Source: Palsa-461 sp040414865
Lineage (GTDB): Bacteria; Actinomycetota; Acidimicrobiia; Acidimicrobiales; RAAP-2
Reading direction: 5' to 3'
NCBI GenBank assembly: GCA_040414865.1
Contig: JBEDUR010000157.1
Coordinates: 1-11,448, forward strand
DNA: 11,448 bases
Shown: positions 6,066 through 11,448 of the stretch, piece by piece
Position numbering within the stretch: the first letter of the stretch is position 1
How the letters are laid out: every line of letters begins with the position of its first letter
Made by a program: the position numbers and the translations under genes
Notes under the pieces: model-generated
The model's input: the letters and a program-made list of their open reading frames with translations, nothing else
Database searches by the model: none
What the model was told of the DNA's origin: nothing

Positions 6066-7052
6066 ATGGCCCATACGCCTCTCGCTCCTATGCCCGTGCG
6101 CCCCACCCGTCCTCAAGCCGAGCCTGACGCCGAGCCTGACGCCGGGCGCTCGGTGACCGGGGCCCAGTGGGAGATCGCCCACGGCGGCCAGTGGGCGGTG
6201 GTCACCGAAGTGGGCGCCACCCTTCGGGCTTACACCCTTGGCGGCCGTCCGATCATCGACGGGTTCAACGAATCGGCGTGGTCGTCCGGCGGGCATGGCC
6301 AAGTGCTGGCGCCGTGGCCGAACCGGCTGGGCGACGGACGGTACCGCTTTGGCAACACCGAGGCCCAGGCGGCCCTGGACGAGCCCGAGCACATGAACGC
6401 CATCCACGGGCTGGTCCGCTGGGTGCCCTGGCAGCTCGAGGTGAAGGCGCAGAATCTGGTGGCGGCCCGCTGCGAACTGTTCCCGACCCCGGGGTACCCA
6501 TTCGTCCTGGACCTCATGGTCGAATACCGGTTGGGGCGCGACGGGCTCACGGTGAGCACCGTCGCGACCAACGTGGGCCGCAACACCCTGCCCTTCGGGA
6601 TCGGTTTCCACCCCTACCTGCGACCGTCGGCCGGGATTGACACGGCGCTGCTCCAGCTGCCTGCCCGGGAGCGGCTGATGCTTGACGAGCGCGGCCTGCC
6701 GACGGGGGAAATCCAGCCGGTGGAGGGGACCGAGTACGACTTCACCGAGCGCCGGGCCGTCGGGCCGACCCGGCTCGACACCGCCTATACGGGGTTCGAC
6801 CGAGGACGTGACCGACGGGCTTGGGCCGAGCTGGCCGACCCCGGGGACGACGCGGGCACCAGGCTGTGGATGGACGAGGGCTTCGACTACCTCATGTGTT
6901 ACACCGGGGACACCCTGGTGGAAGGCCGCCGCCGCGCAGTGGCGGTTGAGCCGATGACCTGCCCGCCCGACGCGTTCCGTTCGGGCCGCGGGCTGATCAC
7001 CCTCGAGCCGGGACAGAGATGGGAAGGAGCGTGGGGGATGGTGCCGCGATGA
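6066..7052 (+). CDS. Aldose 1-epimerase (galactose mutarotase) family protein
   Basis: Predicted to interconvert alpha and beta anomers of an aldose on a beta-sandwich scaffold; cytoplasmic; 328 aa. Seen: LAPWPNRLGDGRYRF (81-95), the conserved substrate-binding H114 in AIHGLVR, the catalytic acid H182 in GFHPYL, D238 in RLDTAYTG, and the likely catalytic base E295 in VEPMTCPPDAF. The sugar is unknown; the family includes YeaD-like and GalM-like members with different substrates. The first 28 residues are Pro/Asp/Ala-rich and contain a duplicated AEPD, so the true start might be later, for example GTG 6153 just before the core domain. The 3' end overlaps the SDR gene by ATGA, pointing to translational coupling and a shared role in sugar or polyol oxidation, although that role is an inference. 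Confidence 0.88.
   Translation: MAHTPLAPMPVRPTRPQAEPDAEPDAGRSVTGAQWEIAHGGQWAVVTEVGATLRAYTLGGRPIIDGFNESAWSSGGHGQVLAPWPNRLGDGRYRFGNTEAQAALDEPEHMNAIHGLVRWVPWQLEVKAQNLVAARCELFPTPGYPFVLDLMVEYRLGRDGLTVSTVATNVGRNTLPFGIGFHPYLRPSAGIDTALLQLPARERLMLDERGLPTGEIQPVEGTEYDFTERRAVGPTRLDTAYTGFDRGRDRRAWAELADPGDDAGTRLWMDEGFDYLMCYTGDTLVEGRRRAVAVEPMTCPPDAFRSGRGLITLEPGQRWEGAWGMVPR
6117..6144 (+). repeat. 12-bp tandem duplication in the 5' end of the epimerase gene
   Basis: The unit GCCGAGCCTGAC occurs twice without mismatch (6117-6128, 6129-6140) and is followed by four bases of a third copy. It is in frame and encodes a repeated Ala-Glu-Pro-Asp in the low-complexity N-terminus. This is a likely slippage product and length-variable site, without effect on the catalytic core. 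Confidence 0.8.
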
Positions 7053-7798
7053 GCGAGGGGTCCGGCAAGCCCTGGGCCGGTCGGGTCGTGCTGGTCACGG
7101 GGTCCTCGAGCGGCATCGGGGCGGCAGTGGCGAGACGCTTCGGCGGCCTGGGGGCCTCGGTGCTCGTGAATTCGTCCCGGTCGGTCGACGCGGGCCAGGC
7201 GGTGGCCGACTCCCTGCCCGACGCCGTCTATCTGCAGGCCGACGTGGCCGACGAGACGCAGTGCTCGATGCTGGTGGAGAGCGCGCTCGAGCGGTGGGGG
7301 CGGCTCGACGTCTTGGTGAACAACGCCGGGACCGGACCAGTCATCCCGCACCAGAACCTGGCCGAGGCGACCCTCGAGGTGTGGCGCGAAGTCTTCTCGG
7401 TCAACGTCTTCGGCACCTGGTCCCTCACCGTGGCCGCCGCATCGTCCCTGGCCGAGACCAAGGGCTCGATCGTCAACATCACCTCTTTGGCCGGGGTCAG
7501 ACAAGCGGGCAGCTCGCTGCCGTACGCATGCTCGAAGGCCGCCACCAACCACATGACAGAACTGGTGGCACGGGTGCTCGGTCCCGACGTCAGGGTGAAC
7601 GCGGTCGCGCCCGGGTTGGTCGACACCCCCCGGACCGCCACCTGGGGGGCGAGCTTCGAGCACTACGGCCAGGTCGCCCCGATGCGGCGGGCGGCGACGG
7701 CTGAGGAGGTCGCCGAGGCGGTGTTGTTCCTGAGCGAGTCGCCGTACATGACTGGCGAGATCCTGGTCATCGACGGGGGGTTCCGCTTGGTCCGCTGA
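7049..7798 (+). CDS. Short-chain dehydrogenase/reductase (classical SDR)
   Basis: NAD(P)-dependent oxidoreductase of the classical 250-residue type (249 aa from this start). Seen: the cofactor motif TGSSSGIG (17-24), a DVAD acidic stretch after the second beta strand, the structural NNAG (91-94), and the catalytic S146 in NITSLAG with Y159 and K163 in YACSKAA. The usual ending is also present: VAPGLVDTP, then a helix with TAEEVAEAVLFLSE, then TGEILVIDGG. ATG 7049 is chosen because it overlaps the epimerase TGA as ATGA, has GGGGGA (7033-7038) ten bases upstream, and gives the standard length; an in-frame ATG at 7019 would only add ten residues. The substrate cannot be read from the sequence. 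Coupling to an aldose epimerase hints at a sugar or polyol, but 3-oxoacyl reductase-like activity is also possible. Confidence 0.92.
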   Translation: MSEGSGKPWAGRVVLVTGSSSGIGAAVARRFGGLGASVLVNSSRSVDAGQAVADSLPDAVYLQADVADETQCSMLVESALERWGRLDVLVNNAGTGPVIPHQNLAEATLEVWREVFSVNVFGTWSLTVAAASSLAETKGSIVNITSLAGVRQAGSSLPYACSKAATNHMTELVARVLGPDVRVNAVAPGLVDTPRTATWGASFEHYGQVAPMRRAATAEEVAEAVLFLSESPYMTGEILVIDGGFRLVR

Positions 7799-7880
7799 GC
7801 GCTCGATCCGGTCAGCGTCCACCCCTGGGCGCGGATCCCGTTGTCAGACCCGGCGTCTAACGAAAAGCGCTGCTGAACAA

Positions 7881-7894
7881 GACCGCAACCGGTC
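7881..7894 (-). terminator. Small hairpin just after the DUF2236 gene stop
   Basis: GACCG (7881-7885) and CGGTC (7890-7894) form a 5-bp GC-rich stem with a four-base loop. On the minus strand it begins one base after the stop codon of the oxygenase gene and is followed by TTGTTC, a short T-rich tail. This resembles a weak intrinsic terminator for the minus-strand gene; the plus strand shows no such tail for the SDR gene. Confidence 0.35.
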
Positions 7895-7895
7895 C

Positions 7896-8840
7896 TCAGT
7901 AACGCGGCGGGACGACCCAGCGCAGCCCGGCGCACAGCAGCCGGGCCGGCGGAGTGATGGCCGCATCGAACAGCGACACCGCCGGCACCTTGTATTTCGA
8001 TCTGGCCCAGCGCGGGAGCACGCTCAGCCCGGCCGCGGCGATCAGCGCGTAGACGGCCCGGTCCTCGGGCTTGCGGGCGACTCCCCGGAAGAGGAAGTCC
8101 CGAGCCACAATCGCCTGGCGCCCGGCGTAGAGCTCGGGTTGGATGCGCTGGAGGTAGGCGTCCATCTCGTCGGCTGACGTGGGCACCCAGTGCGCGCCGA
8201 GCTCGATCGCGACCGGCGCGGTCTCCTTGTAATAGGCGTCGCACTCCCGCCTCGTGAGCCGGCGCGAGCCGAAGCGCTGGGTGGACTCTAAGAAGCAGTA
8301 CATCTCGGCCGCATGCACCCAGGTGAGGAGCTCGGGGTCGTTCGCCGAGTACGTACGGCCGTCCGGAGCGACGCCCCGAACACGGTGGTGGACCAACTGG
8401 ACGTGGTGGATGGCCGCTCGGGCTTCGGCTCGGGTGCCGAACGTGGTCAGGGCGACGAAGTTCGCGGTGCGTCGGAGCCGTCCGATCGCATCCTCCTCGT
8501 AGGAGGAGTGATCGGCCACGCCAGCCATGGCGAGGGGGTGCAGCGCCTGGAGCATGAGCGCCGCCCATCCGCCGATCATCATCGGTCCCAGATCGCGATG
8601 GACGACCCGGACGATGCTGTCGGGGTGGACGTAGGCGGTCTCGGGGTCCATCGCCGGAGGCCGCGGCTTCATCGCCACGCCGAAGGAGTGCCTGACAGAT
8701 CGCCCGATATCGGCGCGCAGCGGCGAGGCGAAATTGGCGAGCAGCCGGAGTGGGGCCGTGGCCAGGTTCTCGCCTAGGCGCAGTGCCTGTTCCACGGGGT
8801 CTGAGCGACCGGCCGAGGGGGGCGGCGGAACGATGTCCAT
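7896..8840 (-). CDS. MpaB/latex-clearing-protein-like oxygenase family protein (DUF2236)
   Basis: Belongs to the family named after the fungal mycophenolic-acid oxygenase MpaB and the rubber oxygenase Lcp. Characterised relatives cleave isoprenoid double bonds with a bound heme or metal; the substrate here is unknown. Seen in the 314-aa form: ILR-like SIVRVVHRDLGPMMIGGWAALMLQALHPLAMAG split across 75-107, H101 in ALHP, H111 in VADHS, paired histidines at 145-146 and 151-152 in the AIHHVQLVHHRVRG region, and H176 in LLTWVHAAE, followed by the TRRECDAYYKE segment. No signal peptide is visible, so it is probably cytoplasmic. ATG 8840 is preferred because GGAG lies three bases upstream and the region before it is promoter-like. 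A longer frame from ATG 8948 would add 36 residues and overlap the divergent gene. Family assignment is from remembered motif patterns; the biochemical role is open. Confidence 0.82.
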   Translation of the reverse strand: MDIVPPPPSAGRSDPVEQALRLGENLATAPLRLLANFASPLRADIGRSVRHSFGVAMKPRPPAMDPETAYVHPDSIVRVVHRDLGPMMIGGWAALMLQALHPLAMAGVADHSSYEEDAIGRLRRTANFVALTTFGTRAEARAAIHHVQLVHHRVRGVAPDGRTYSANDPELLTWVHAAEMYCFLESTQRFGSRRLTRRECDAYYKETAPVAIELGAHWVPTSADEMDAYLQRIQPELYAGRQAIVARDFLFRGVARKPEDRAVYALIAAAGLSVLPRWARSKYKVPAVSLFDAAITPPARLLCAGLRWVVPPRY

Positions 8841-8843
8841 TAT

Positions 8844-8847
8844 CTCC
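8844..8847 (-). promoter_or_regulatory. Ribosome-binding site deciding the DUF2236 gene start
   Basis: Minus-strand GGAG followed by ATA and then ATG 8840. The spacing is short but it is the only purine-rich site near a candidate start of this gene; the alternative ATG at 8948 lies inside the divergent coding region. Confidence 0.5.
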
Positions 8848-8886
8848 AGCTTCGTCGCCACGCCGCACCGCGGGCAAATACCTGGA

Positions 8887-8892
8887 TAGCCT
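8887..8892 (+). promoter_or_regulatory. Putative -10 box of a leaderless promoter for the membrane protein gene at 8899
   Basis: TAGCCT, then six bases, then GTG 8899, the same geometry as at arfB. There is no Shine-Dalgarno sequence upstream of this GTG, which supports a leaderless start. No good -35 is visible. Confidence 0.45.
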
Positions 8893-8898
8893 GCACCC

Positions 8899-9483
8899 GT
8901 GATCGAAACCGTGCCGCGGTTGATCGACGAGGACGCCGAAGGGTCCATCGACGTCGGTCACGGTGGAGGGGACCCAGGCGACGACGGTCCCGGGGACGGC
9001 TGGGGCTGGTGGGACTCGGGCGACGAGTGGCCGCGCCAGCGGCGCTCGCGGATCCGGCGAACGGTCGCGCTGGTCACCGCAGCGATGGTGGTGGCCGCCT
9101 CGATCGGAACCGGGGTCGCCCTGCTGGCCGGCACAGGGACGAGCCCGTTCGCCCTGAGCTCGATCCGGACGAGTATCGGGCCGAGCACGCCCGGTGCGGC
9201 CGATCCGTACATCGAAGTTCACTTCGTCGTGACCAATACGGGAGCCCGATCCGAGCGGGCCAGTTGCCAGGCGACGCTGCTCGTGGAGCATGGGGGAACC
9301 GAGACGGCGACGGTCACGACGTCGTTGGTCAGAGCTGGGATGAGCGCGCCGGTTGACCTCCGAGTGCCAGTTCCACTCCCCGTGACTCGGGCGCAGTCGG
9401 TCCAGGTTGGCTGCATCGGGTCGGCGGAGCCAGAGCAGGCCCAGCCGACCGGTGCCTTGCGGGTCCTGCCAAACGCTCGGTGA
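8899..9483 (+). CDS. Hypothetical single-pass membrane protein with extracytoplasmic domain
   Basis: I do not recognise the family. The 194-aa protein has three parts. Residues 1-45 are acidic and rich in Gly, Asp and Trp (DPGDDGPGDGWGWWDSGDEW). A basic patch RQRRSRIRR (47-54) precedes one hydrophobic segment at about 55-77. The C-terminal part from about 80 to 194 should lie outside the membrane by the positive-inside rule. That part has beta-strand-like sequence (YIEVHFVVTNTGARSE, then ATVTTSLV and PVDLRVPVPL) and just two cysteines, C123 and C172, which could form a disulfide. The pattern recalls small Ig-like or DUF4232-like sandwich domains, but this is a guess. GTG 8899 is supported by the upstream -10 box and by normal codon usage from that point. 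It is divergent from the DUF2236 gene and converges on the flavin-binding gene with 19 bp between stops. Confidence 0.75.
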   Translation: MIETVPRLIDEDAEGSIDVGHGGGDPGDDGPGDGWGWWDSGDEWPRQRRSRIRRTVALVTAAMVVAASIGTGVALLAGTGTSPFALSSIRTSIGPSTPGAADPYIEVHFVVTNTGARSERASCQATLLVEHGGTETATVTTSLVRAGMSAPVDLRVPVPLPVTRAQSVQVGCIGSAEPEQAQPTGALRVLPNAR

Positions 9484-9502
9484 CCGGCAACTCCGAACCG
9501 GC

Positions 9503-10060
9503 CTAGGCGCTCACCCTTGGCAGCCCGGGCAGGCCATCAATGCTCTCGGTGTTCTTGTCCGCTCGGTACTCCACCAGCCCGTCGGGTCCCTTGGTGTCCA
9601 CCCAGTGGTCGAGGTTGTCGCGGTGCCGCTCGAAGGACATCAAAGGGACGCCGTATCCGCACGAGTCCGAGATCCGCTCGATGTGCACCACGATGACTGC
9701 CCGGGCACCGGCCTTCGAGCCGAAGGGCGCGGCAACCTCGTCATATCCGGGTTCGCCGAGCGAGGTGACGTGGCCGGTCCCGTGCAGTCGGACAATGCGG
9801 GGCGGTCCGGCGAAGGCGCAGAACATGAGCAGGATGCGGCCATTTTCCTTGAGGTGCGCGACGGTCTCGATACCACTCCCGGTGAGGTCGAGGTAGGCGA
9901 CCCGCCGCTTGTCAACGATGGCGAGCGTGCCATCGTTTCCCTTTGGAGAGCAGTTGATGTGCCCGGTCGGACTGAGGGGGGCGGTAGCGACGAAGAACAC
10001 CGGCTGAGCCGTGATGAAGTTCGCGAGTCGGTCATTGATCTCGGGGTTGAGCAGGCCCAT
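9503..10060 (-). CDS. Pyridoxamine 5'-phosphate oxidase-like FMN-binding split-barrel protein
   Basis: A 185-aa member of the PNPOx-like flavin split-barrel superfamily. Seen: the N-terminal PEINDRLANFITAQPVFFVATAPL (6-29, leading helix and first barrel strand), then GHINCSPKG (33-41), a YLDLTGSGIETVAHLKENGR stretch (56-75) of the kind that contacts the flavin phosphate, RIVRLHGTGHV (88-98), and a C-terminal helix region SFERHRDNLDHW (142-153). Relatives bind FMN or F420 and reduce varied substrates, or have no known reaction; it is not the vitamin B6 biosynthetic enzyme by length or pattern. The frame is open upstream to 10258, but residues before ATG 10060 are non-homologous and would run into the lipoprotein gene. 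No strong ribosome-binding site precedes 10060, so the exact start is less sure than the family. It lies 100 bp downstream of the lipoprotein gene on the same strand. Confidence 0.85.
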   Translation of the reverse strand: MGLLNPEINDRLANFITAQPVFFVATAPLSPTGHINCSPKGNDGTLAIVDKRRVAYLDLTGSGIETVAHLKENGRILLMFCAFAGPPRIVRLHGTGHVTSLGEPGYDEVAAPFGSKAGARAVIVVHIERISDSCGYGVPLMSFERHRDNLDHWVDTKGPDGLVEYRADKNTESIDGLPGLPRVSA

Positions 10061-10160
10061 CCACCCAGTCTCGCGCTCTGGCTCGGCTTGATTCGAACCC
10101 TCCCACCGCTCGGCGAACATCAAAGCGCCAGCGAGCCTCGGTTCGGCCGTTCTCTGCGAC

Positions 10161-10787
10161 TCAGGAGCCCTGGCCGCTCGTTCCCGAGTAGACCGGGCCG
10201 GTCCGAAGCCCACTGCACGCGGGCAGGGTGCTGGCCAGGCGGACCGACTGCAAGGCATTGGGTGGGGTCACCAGGAGACCGGCATAGGTCGGGCACGGGG
10301 CCGTACCTTGCGGGACGTCCGTGGCCAGCACGAGCGCCGAGGCGGTGCTCCCCGGTGCCAGTGGGACGGTCGGGAGCGAGGCCGTCGAGCCGTTGAACGG
10401 CATCTGGTTGACCTCCCGGCTGGCCTGTGCGATCTGATTGCCGGCGTTGTCCAGGCCGGCGACGCCGGGAAACCCGTGGAGAACGCAGGTCGAGGTGCTC
10501 GAGTTCTCGAACAAGATCACCTGGCTAATCGTCCCAACGGCCCCCGAGCTCATCCCGGCGGTTACGGCGAGCTGGGCCGTTGTGCAGTTGACCGAGCCGG
10601 GCTGGGTGGTGGGGGAGGCGGATGTGGTGGTGGAGCTGGTGGTCGAGTGCGAGGAGGACGTCGTCGACGTCGTGGTCGACCCCGTCGACGATGGCGTGGA
10701 GCTGCACGAGGCGAAGAGCGCGGTAAGTGAGGCGACGACGATGACCAGGACAACCCGTGGGAGCGTGACCGCCGATGGCTTCCCCAT
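10161..10787 (-). CDS. DUF4232 domain-containing lipoprotein
   Basis: Predicted secreted, lipid-anchored protein of 208 aa. The N-terminus has MGKPS, a hydrophobic stretch from about 10 to 25, and a lipobox-like LFASC with C28 as the likely lipidated cysteine (phenylalanine at -3 is unusual). A Ser/Thr-rich linker follows (about 29-65), which in actinobacteria often spans the cell wall and may be glycosylated. The domain from about 67 to 195 has the DUF4232 pattern: C68 TTAQLAVTAG, then ILFENSSTSTC (C101), VLHGFPGVAGLDNAGNQI, and paired C165 and C191, giving four cysteines that could form two disulfides. Function is unknown for the family. The frame is open upstream to 11054, but ATG 10787 gives the signal peptide and has GGGGGT six bases before it. 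The gene is divergent from the carbonic anhydrase gene across a 366-bp gap. Confidence 0.85.
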   Translation of the reverse strand: MGKPSAVTLPRVVLVIVVASLTALFASCSSTPSSTGSTTTSTTSSSHSTTSSTTTSASPTTQPGSVNCTTAQLAVTAGMSSGAVGTISQVILFENSSTSTCVLHGFPGVAGLDNAGNQIAQASREVNQMPFNGSTASLPTVPLAPGSTASALVLATDVPQGTAPCPTYAGLLVTPPNALQSVRLASTLPACSGLRTGPVYSGTSGQGS

Positions 10788-10793
10788 GTGGTG

Positions 10794-10799
10794 ACCCCC
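10794..10799 (-). promoter_or_regulatory. Ribosome-binding site of the DUF4232 lipoprotein gene
   Basis: Minus-strand GGGGGT six bases before ATG 10787. It supports this start over the many upstream in-frame codons. Further upstream, TAGCGT (10828-10833, minus) is a possible -10 box but has no visible -35 partner. Confidence 0.45.
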
Positions 10800-11086
10800 A
10801 AACTCGACGTATCGAGCCCTCGTCGTGACGCTACTGGGGATAGAGGCGCAATTGGTGGAAGCCAGGTCAGCCGCGGCGCGGCCGGGGTTCAATGTGTCGT
10901 GGCGCCGCGCGCACCTCGACATCCTGTCCGAGCGGCTCGAGCACGCCGACATGGACTGTCTGTGGCGAGATCGGGGGTGCTGCCAACCGACAGCTCGACC
11001 GATCAGGCGGGTGTCGAACCGCGCCCGGAGGCTGGCCACGAGTGCGCCTTTCACCCTTGTGGCCGCGGCCCGAGGCGACGAACTCG

Positions 11087-11115
11087 TGGACTGCCGGCCG
11101 ATTCATGCCTAAGTT
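11087..11115 (+). promoter_or_regulatory. Putative sigma-70-type promoter of the carbonic anhydrase gene
   Basis: TGGACT (11087-11092; four of six matches to TTGACA) and TAAGTT (11110-11115, TANNNT) are separated by 17 bp, the optimal spacing. Transcription would start near 11122, leaving a leader of about 30 nt that contains the Shine-Dalgarno sequence. Confidence 0.45.
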
Positions 11116-11138
11116 GTCGGGAAGCGAGCTGACGTCCA

Positions 11139-11144
11139 AGGAGG
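11139..11144 (+). promoter_or_regulatory. Strong Shine-Dalgarno sequence of the carbonic anhydrase gene
   Basis: AGGAGG within AAGGAGGTGA, nine bases before ATG 11154. It is the strongest ribosome-binding site in the window and fixes the start of the truncated gene. Confidence 0.8.
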
Positions 11145-11153
11145 TGAAGCGCG

Positions 11154-11448
11154 ATGAGCGTGACCGACGAGCTGGTGGGGGAAGCAGCGGGGTACGCCGC
11201 CCGTTTCGATAAGGGCAGCCTGCCGATGCCCCCGGGCAAGAAGGTGGCCATCGTCGCCTGTATGGACGCCAGGGTGAACCCCTACGGCATCTTCGGGCTG
11301 AGCGAAGGGGACGCCCACGTCATCCGGAACGCGGGCGGGGCGATCACCGACGACGCCATCCGGTCGCTCGCGATCTCCCAGCGTCTCCTCGGGACCGAAG
11401 AGATCATCCTTGTCCACCACACCGACTGCGGCATGCTCACCTTCACTG
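11154..11448 (+). CDS. Beta-class carbonic anhydrase, N-terminal fragment
   Basis: Zinc enzyme that interconverts CO2 and bicarbonate; cytoplasmic. The frame starts at ATG 11154 and is still open at the window edge, so the C-terminal part is missing. In the 98 visible residues the zinc ligands C36, H89 and C92 are present (ACMDAR and VHHTDCGM), with the Asp-Arg dyad D38/R40. RNAGGAITDDAIRSLAIS follows the usual beta-CA core. The very short N-terminus before CMDAR and the spacing of the ligands match the small beta-class type represented by M. tuberculosis Rv1284 (about 160-165 residues). An ideal Shine-Dalgarno and a good -35/-10 pair precede it, suggesting a well-expressed single-gene unit. 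D38 belongs to the aspartate that can replace water as a zinc ligand in inactive forms of this family. Confidence 0.93.
   Translation, partial: MSVTDELVGEAAGYAARFDKGSLPMPPGKKVAIVACMDARVNPYGIFGLSEGDAHVIRNAGGAITDDAIRSLAISQRLLGTEEIILVHHTDCGMLTFT

Larger units (their letters stand above)
10788..11153. other. 366-bp divergent intergenic region without a convincing gene
   Basis: Lies between the starts of the lipoprotein gene and the carbonic anhydrase gene. It contains the lipoprotein ribosome-binding site at its left end and the carbonic anhydrase promoter and Shine-Dalgarno at its right end. The middle, about 10840-11080, holds only short overlapping open frames. The best is 10825-11112 (+, 95 codons from GTG), with mixed third positions, many Arg and Cys residues, no recognisable domain and no ribosome-binding site, so I do not call it a gene. 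It could hold a decayed gene, an untranslated leader or a small RNA. Confidence 0.5.

Noticed and set aside
5194..6156. 320-codon plus-strand frame opposite surE, and 329-codon plus-strand frame at 9407-10396
   Set aside because: Both are antisense to genes with clear family motifs and have the composition of shadow frames.
8841..8948. 36-residue N-terminal extension of the DUF2236 protein containing a CPRCG motif
   Set aside because: A single CPxCG does not make a zinc ribbon. The extension overlaps the divergent gene and its -10 box, while a GGAG precedes the internal ATG at 8840.
7663..9291. 542-codon open frame on the minus strand
   Set aside because: It is a second frame of the DUF2236 gene and antisense to parts of two others. 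Its product is Arg/Pro/Gly-rich low-complexity sequence typical of shadow frames in GC-rich DNA.
10084..10104. Minus-strand GGGTTCGAATC resembling a tRNA T-loop (box B) in the gap upstream of the PNPOx-like gene
   Set aside because: The bases after the loop cannot pair with those before it to form a five-base-pair T stem, and no acceptor, D or anticodon arm can be built around it. A lone TTCGAA-containing match is not evidence of a tRNA or an att remnant.
10620..10700. GTGGT-rich repetitive stretch on the plus strand
   Set aside because: It is simply the antisense of the Ser/Thr linker codons of the lipoprotein, not an independent DNA repeat element.
10825..11112. 95-codon plus-strand frame from GTG in the lipoprotein-carbonic anhydrase gap
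   Set aside because: No ribosome-binding site, a -10-like TATCGA lacking the final T, uneven third-position composition and no recognisable domain. Left as an open question in the intergenic entry.
1..11448. Search for a defence system, secondary-metabolite cluster, mobile element or other unusual multi-gene system
   Set aside because: No nuclease, helicase, reverse transcriptase, toxin-antitoxin, transposase, integrase or biosynthetic megasynthase is present. The gene families are common, and the gene order shows small independent units.

Overview
The window looks like an ordinary chromosomal stretch from a high-GC actinobacterium. The evidence is the strongly G/C-biased third codon positions, GTG starts, start codons placed a few bases after TANNNT -10 boxes, and the gene families present: B12-dependent ribonucleotide reductase, MpaB/DUF2236 oxygenase, DUF4232 lipoprotein and NDH-2. 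An Acidimicrobiia-like lineage fits, but the sequence alone does not settle the taxon. I see no mobile element, CRISPR array, rRNA, tRNA or phage gene, and no clear novel multi-gene system.

Layout. 1-356 holds the C-terminal end of a class II (B12-dependent) ribonucleotide reductase. 494-2245 (+) is an acyl-CoA synthetase; it ends one base from the end of a two-gene minus-strand operon made of an aldo/keto reductase (3596-4594) and a type II NADH dehydrogenase (2247-3596), joined by a TGATG stop/start overlap. A 60-bp divergent promoter region separates that operon from arfB (4655-5116, +), a ribosome-rescue peptidyl-tRNA hydrolase. arfB converges on surE (5206-6030, -), a survival nucleotidase. 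surE diverges from a galM-like aldose 1-epimerase (6066-7052, +), which overlaps an SDR dehydrogenase (7049-7798, +) by ATGA. These converge on an MpaB/DUF2236-family putative oxygenase (7896-8840, -). That gene is divergent from a single-pass membrane protein of unknown function (8899-9483, +), which in turn converges on a PNPOx-like flavin split-barrel protein (9503-10060, -). Upstream of it on the same strand is a DUF4232 lipoprotein (10161-10787, -). After a 366-bp gap with no convincing gene, a small beta-class carbonic anhydrase starts at 11154 and runs off the right edge.

Functionally this is mostly housekeeping and redox metabolism: deoxynucleotide synthesis, fatty-acid activation, respiratory NADH oxidation, carbonyl and sugar redox, translation quality control, nucleotide salvage or survival, and CO2/bicarbonate interconversion. 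Two genes encode envelope proteins. Apart from the two overlapping pairs, the genes are mainly single units facing toward or away from each other.

The most notable non-coding pattern is a repeated leaderless-promoter arrangement. TANNNT lies 6-8 nt before the start codon at 4594 (-), 4655 (+), 6030 (-) and 8899 (+). The carbonic anhydrase instead has a classical -35/-10 pair and a strong Shine-Dalgarno.
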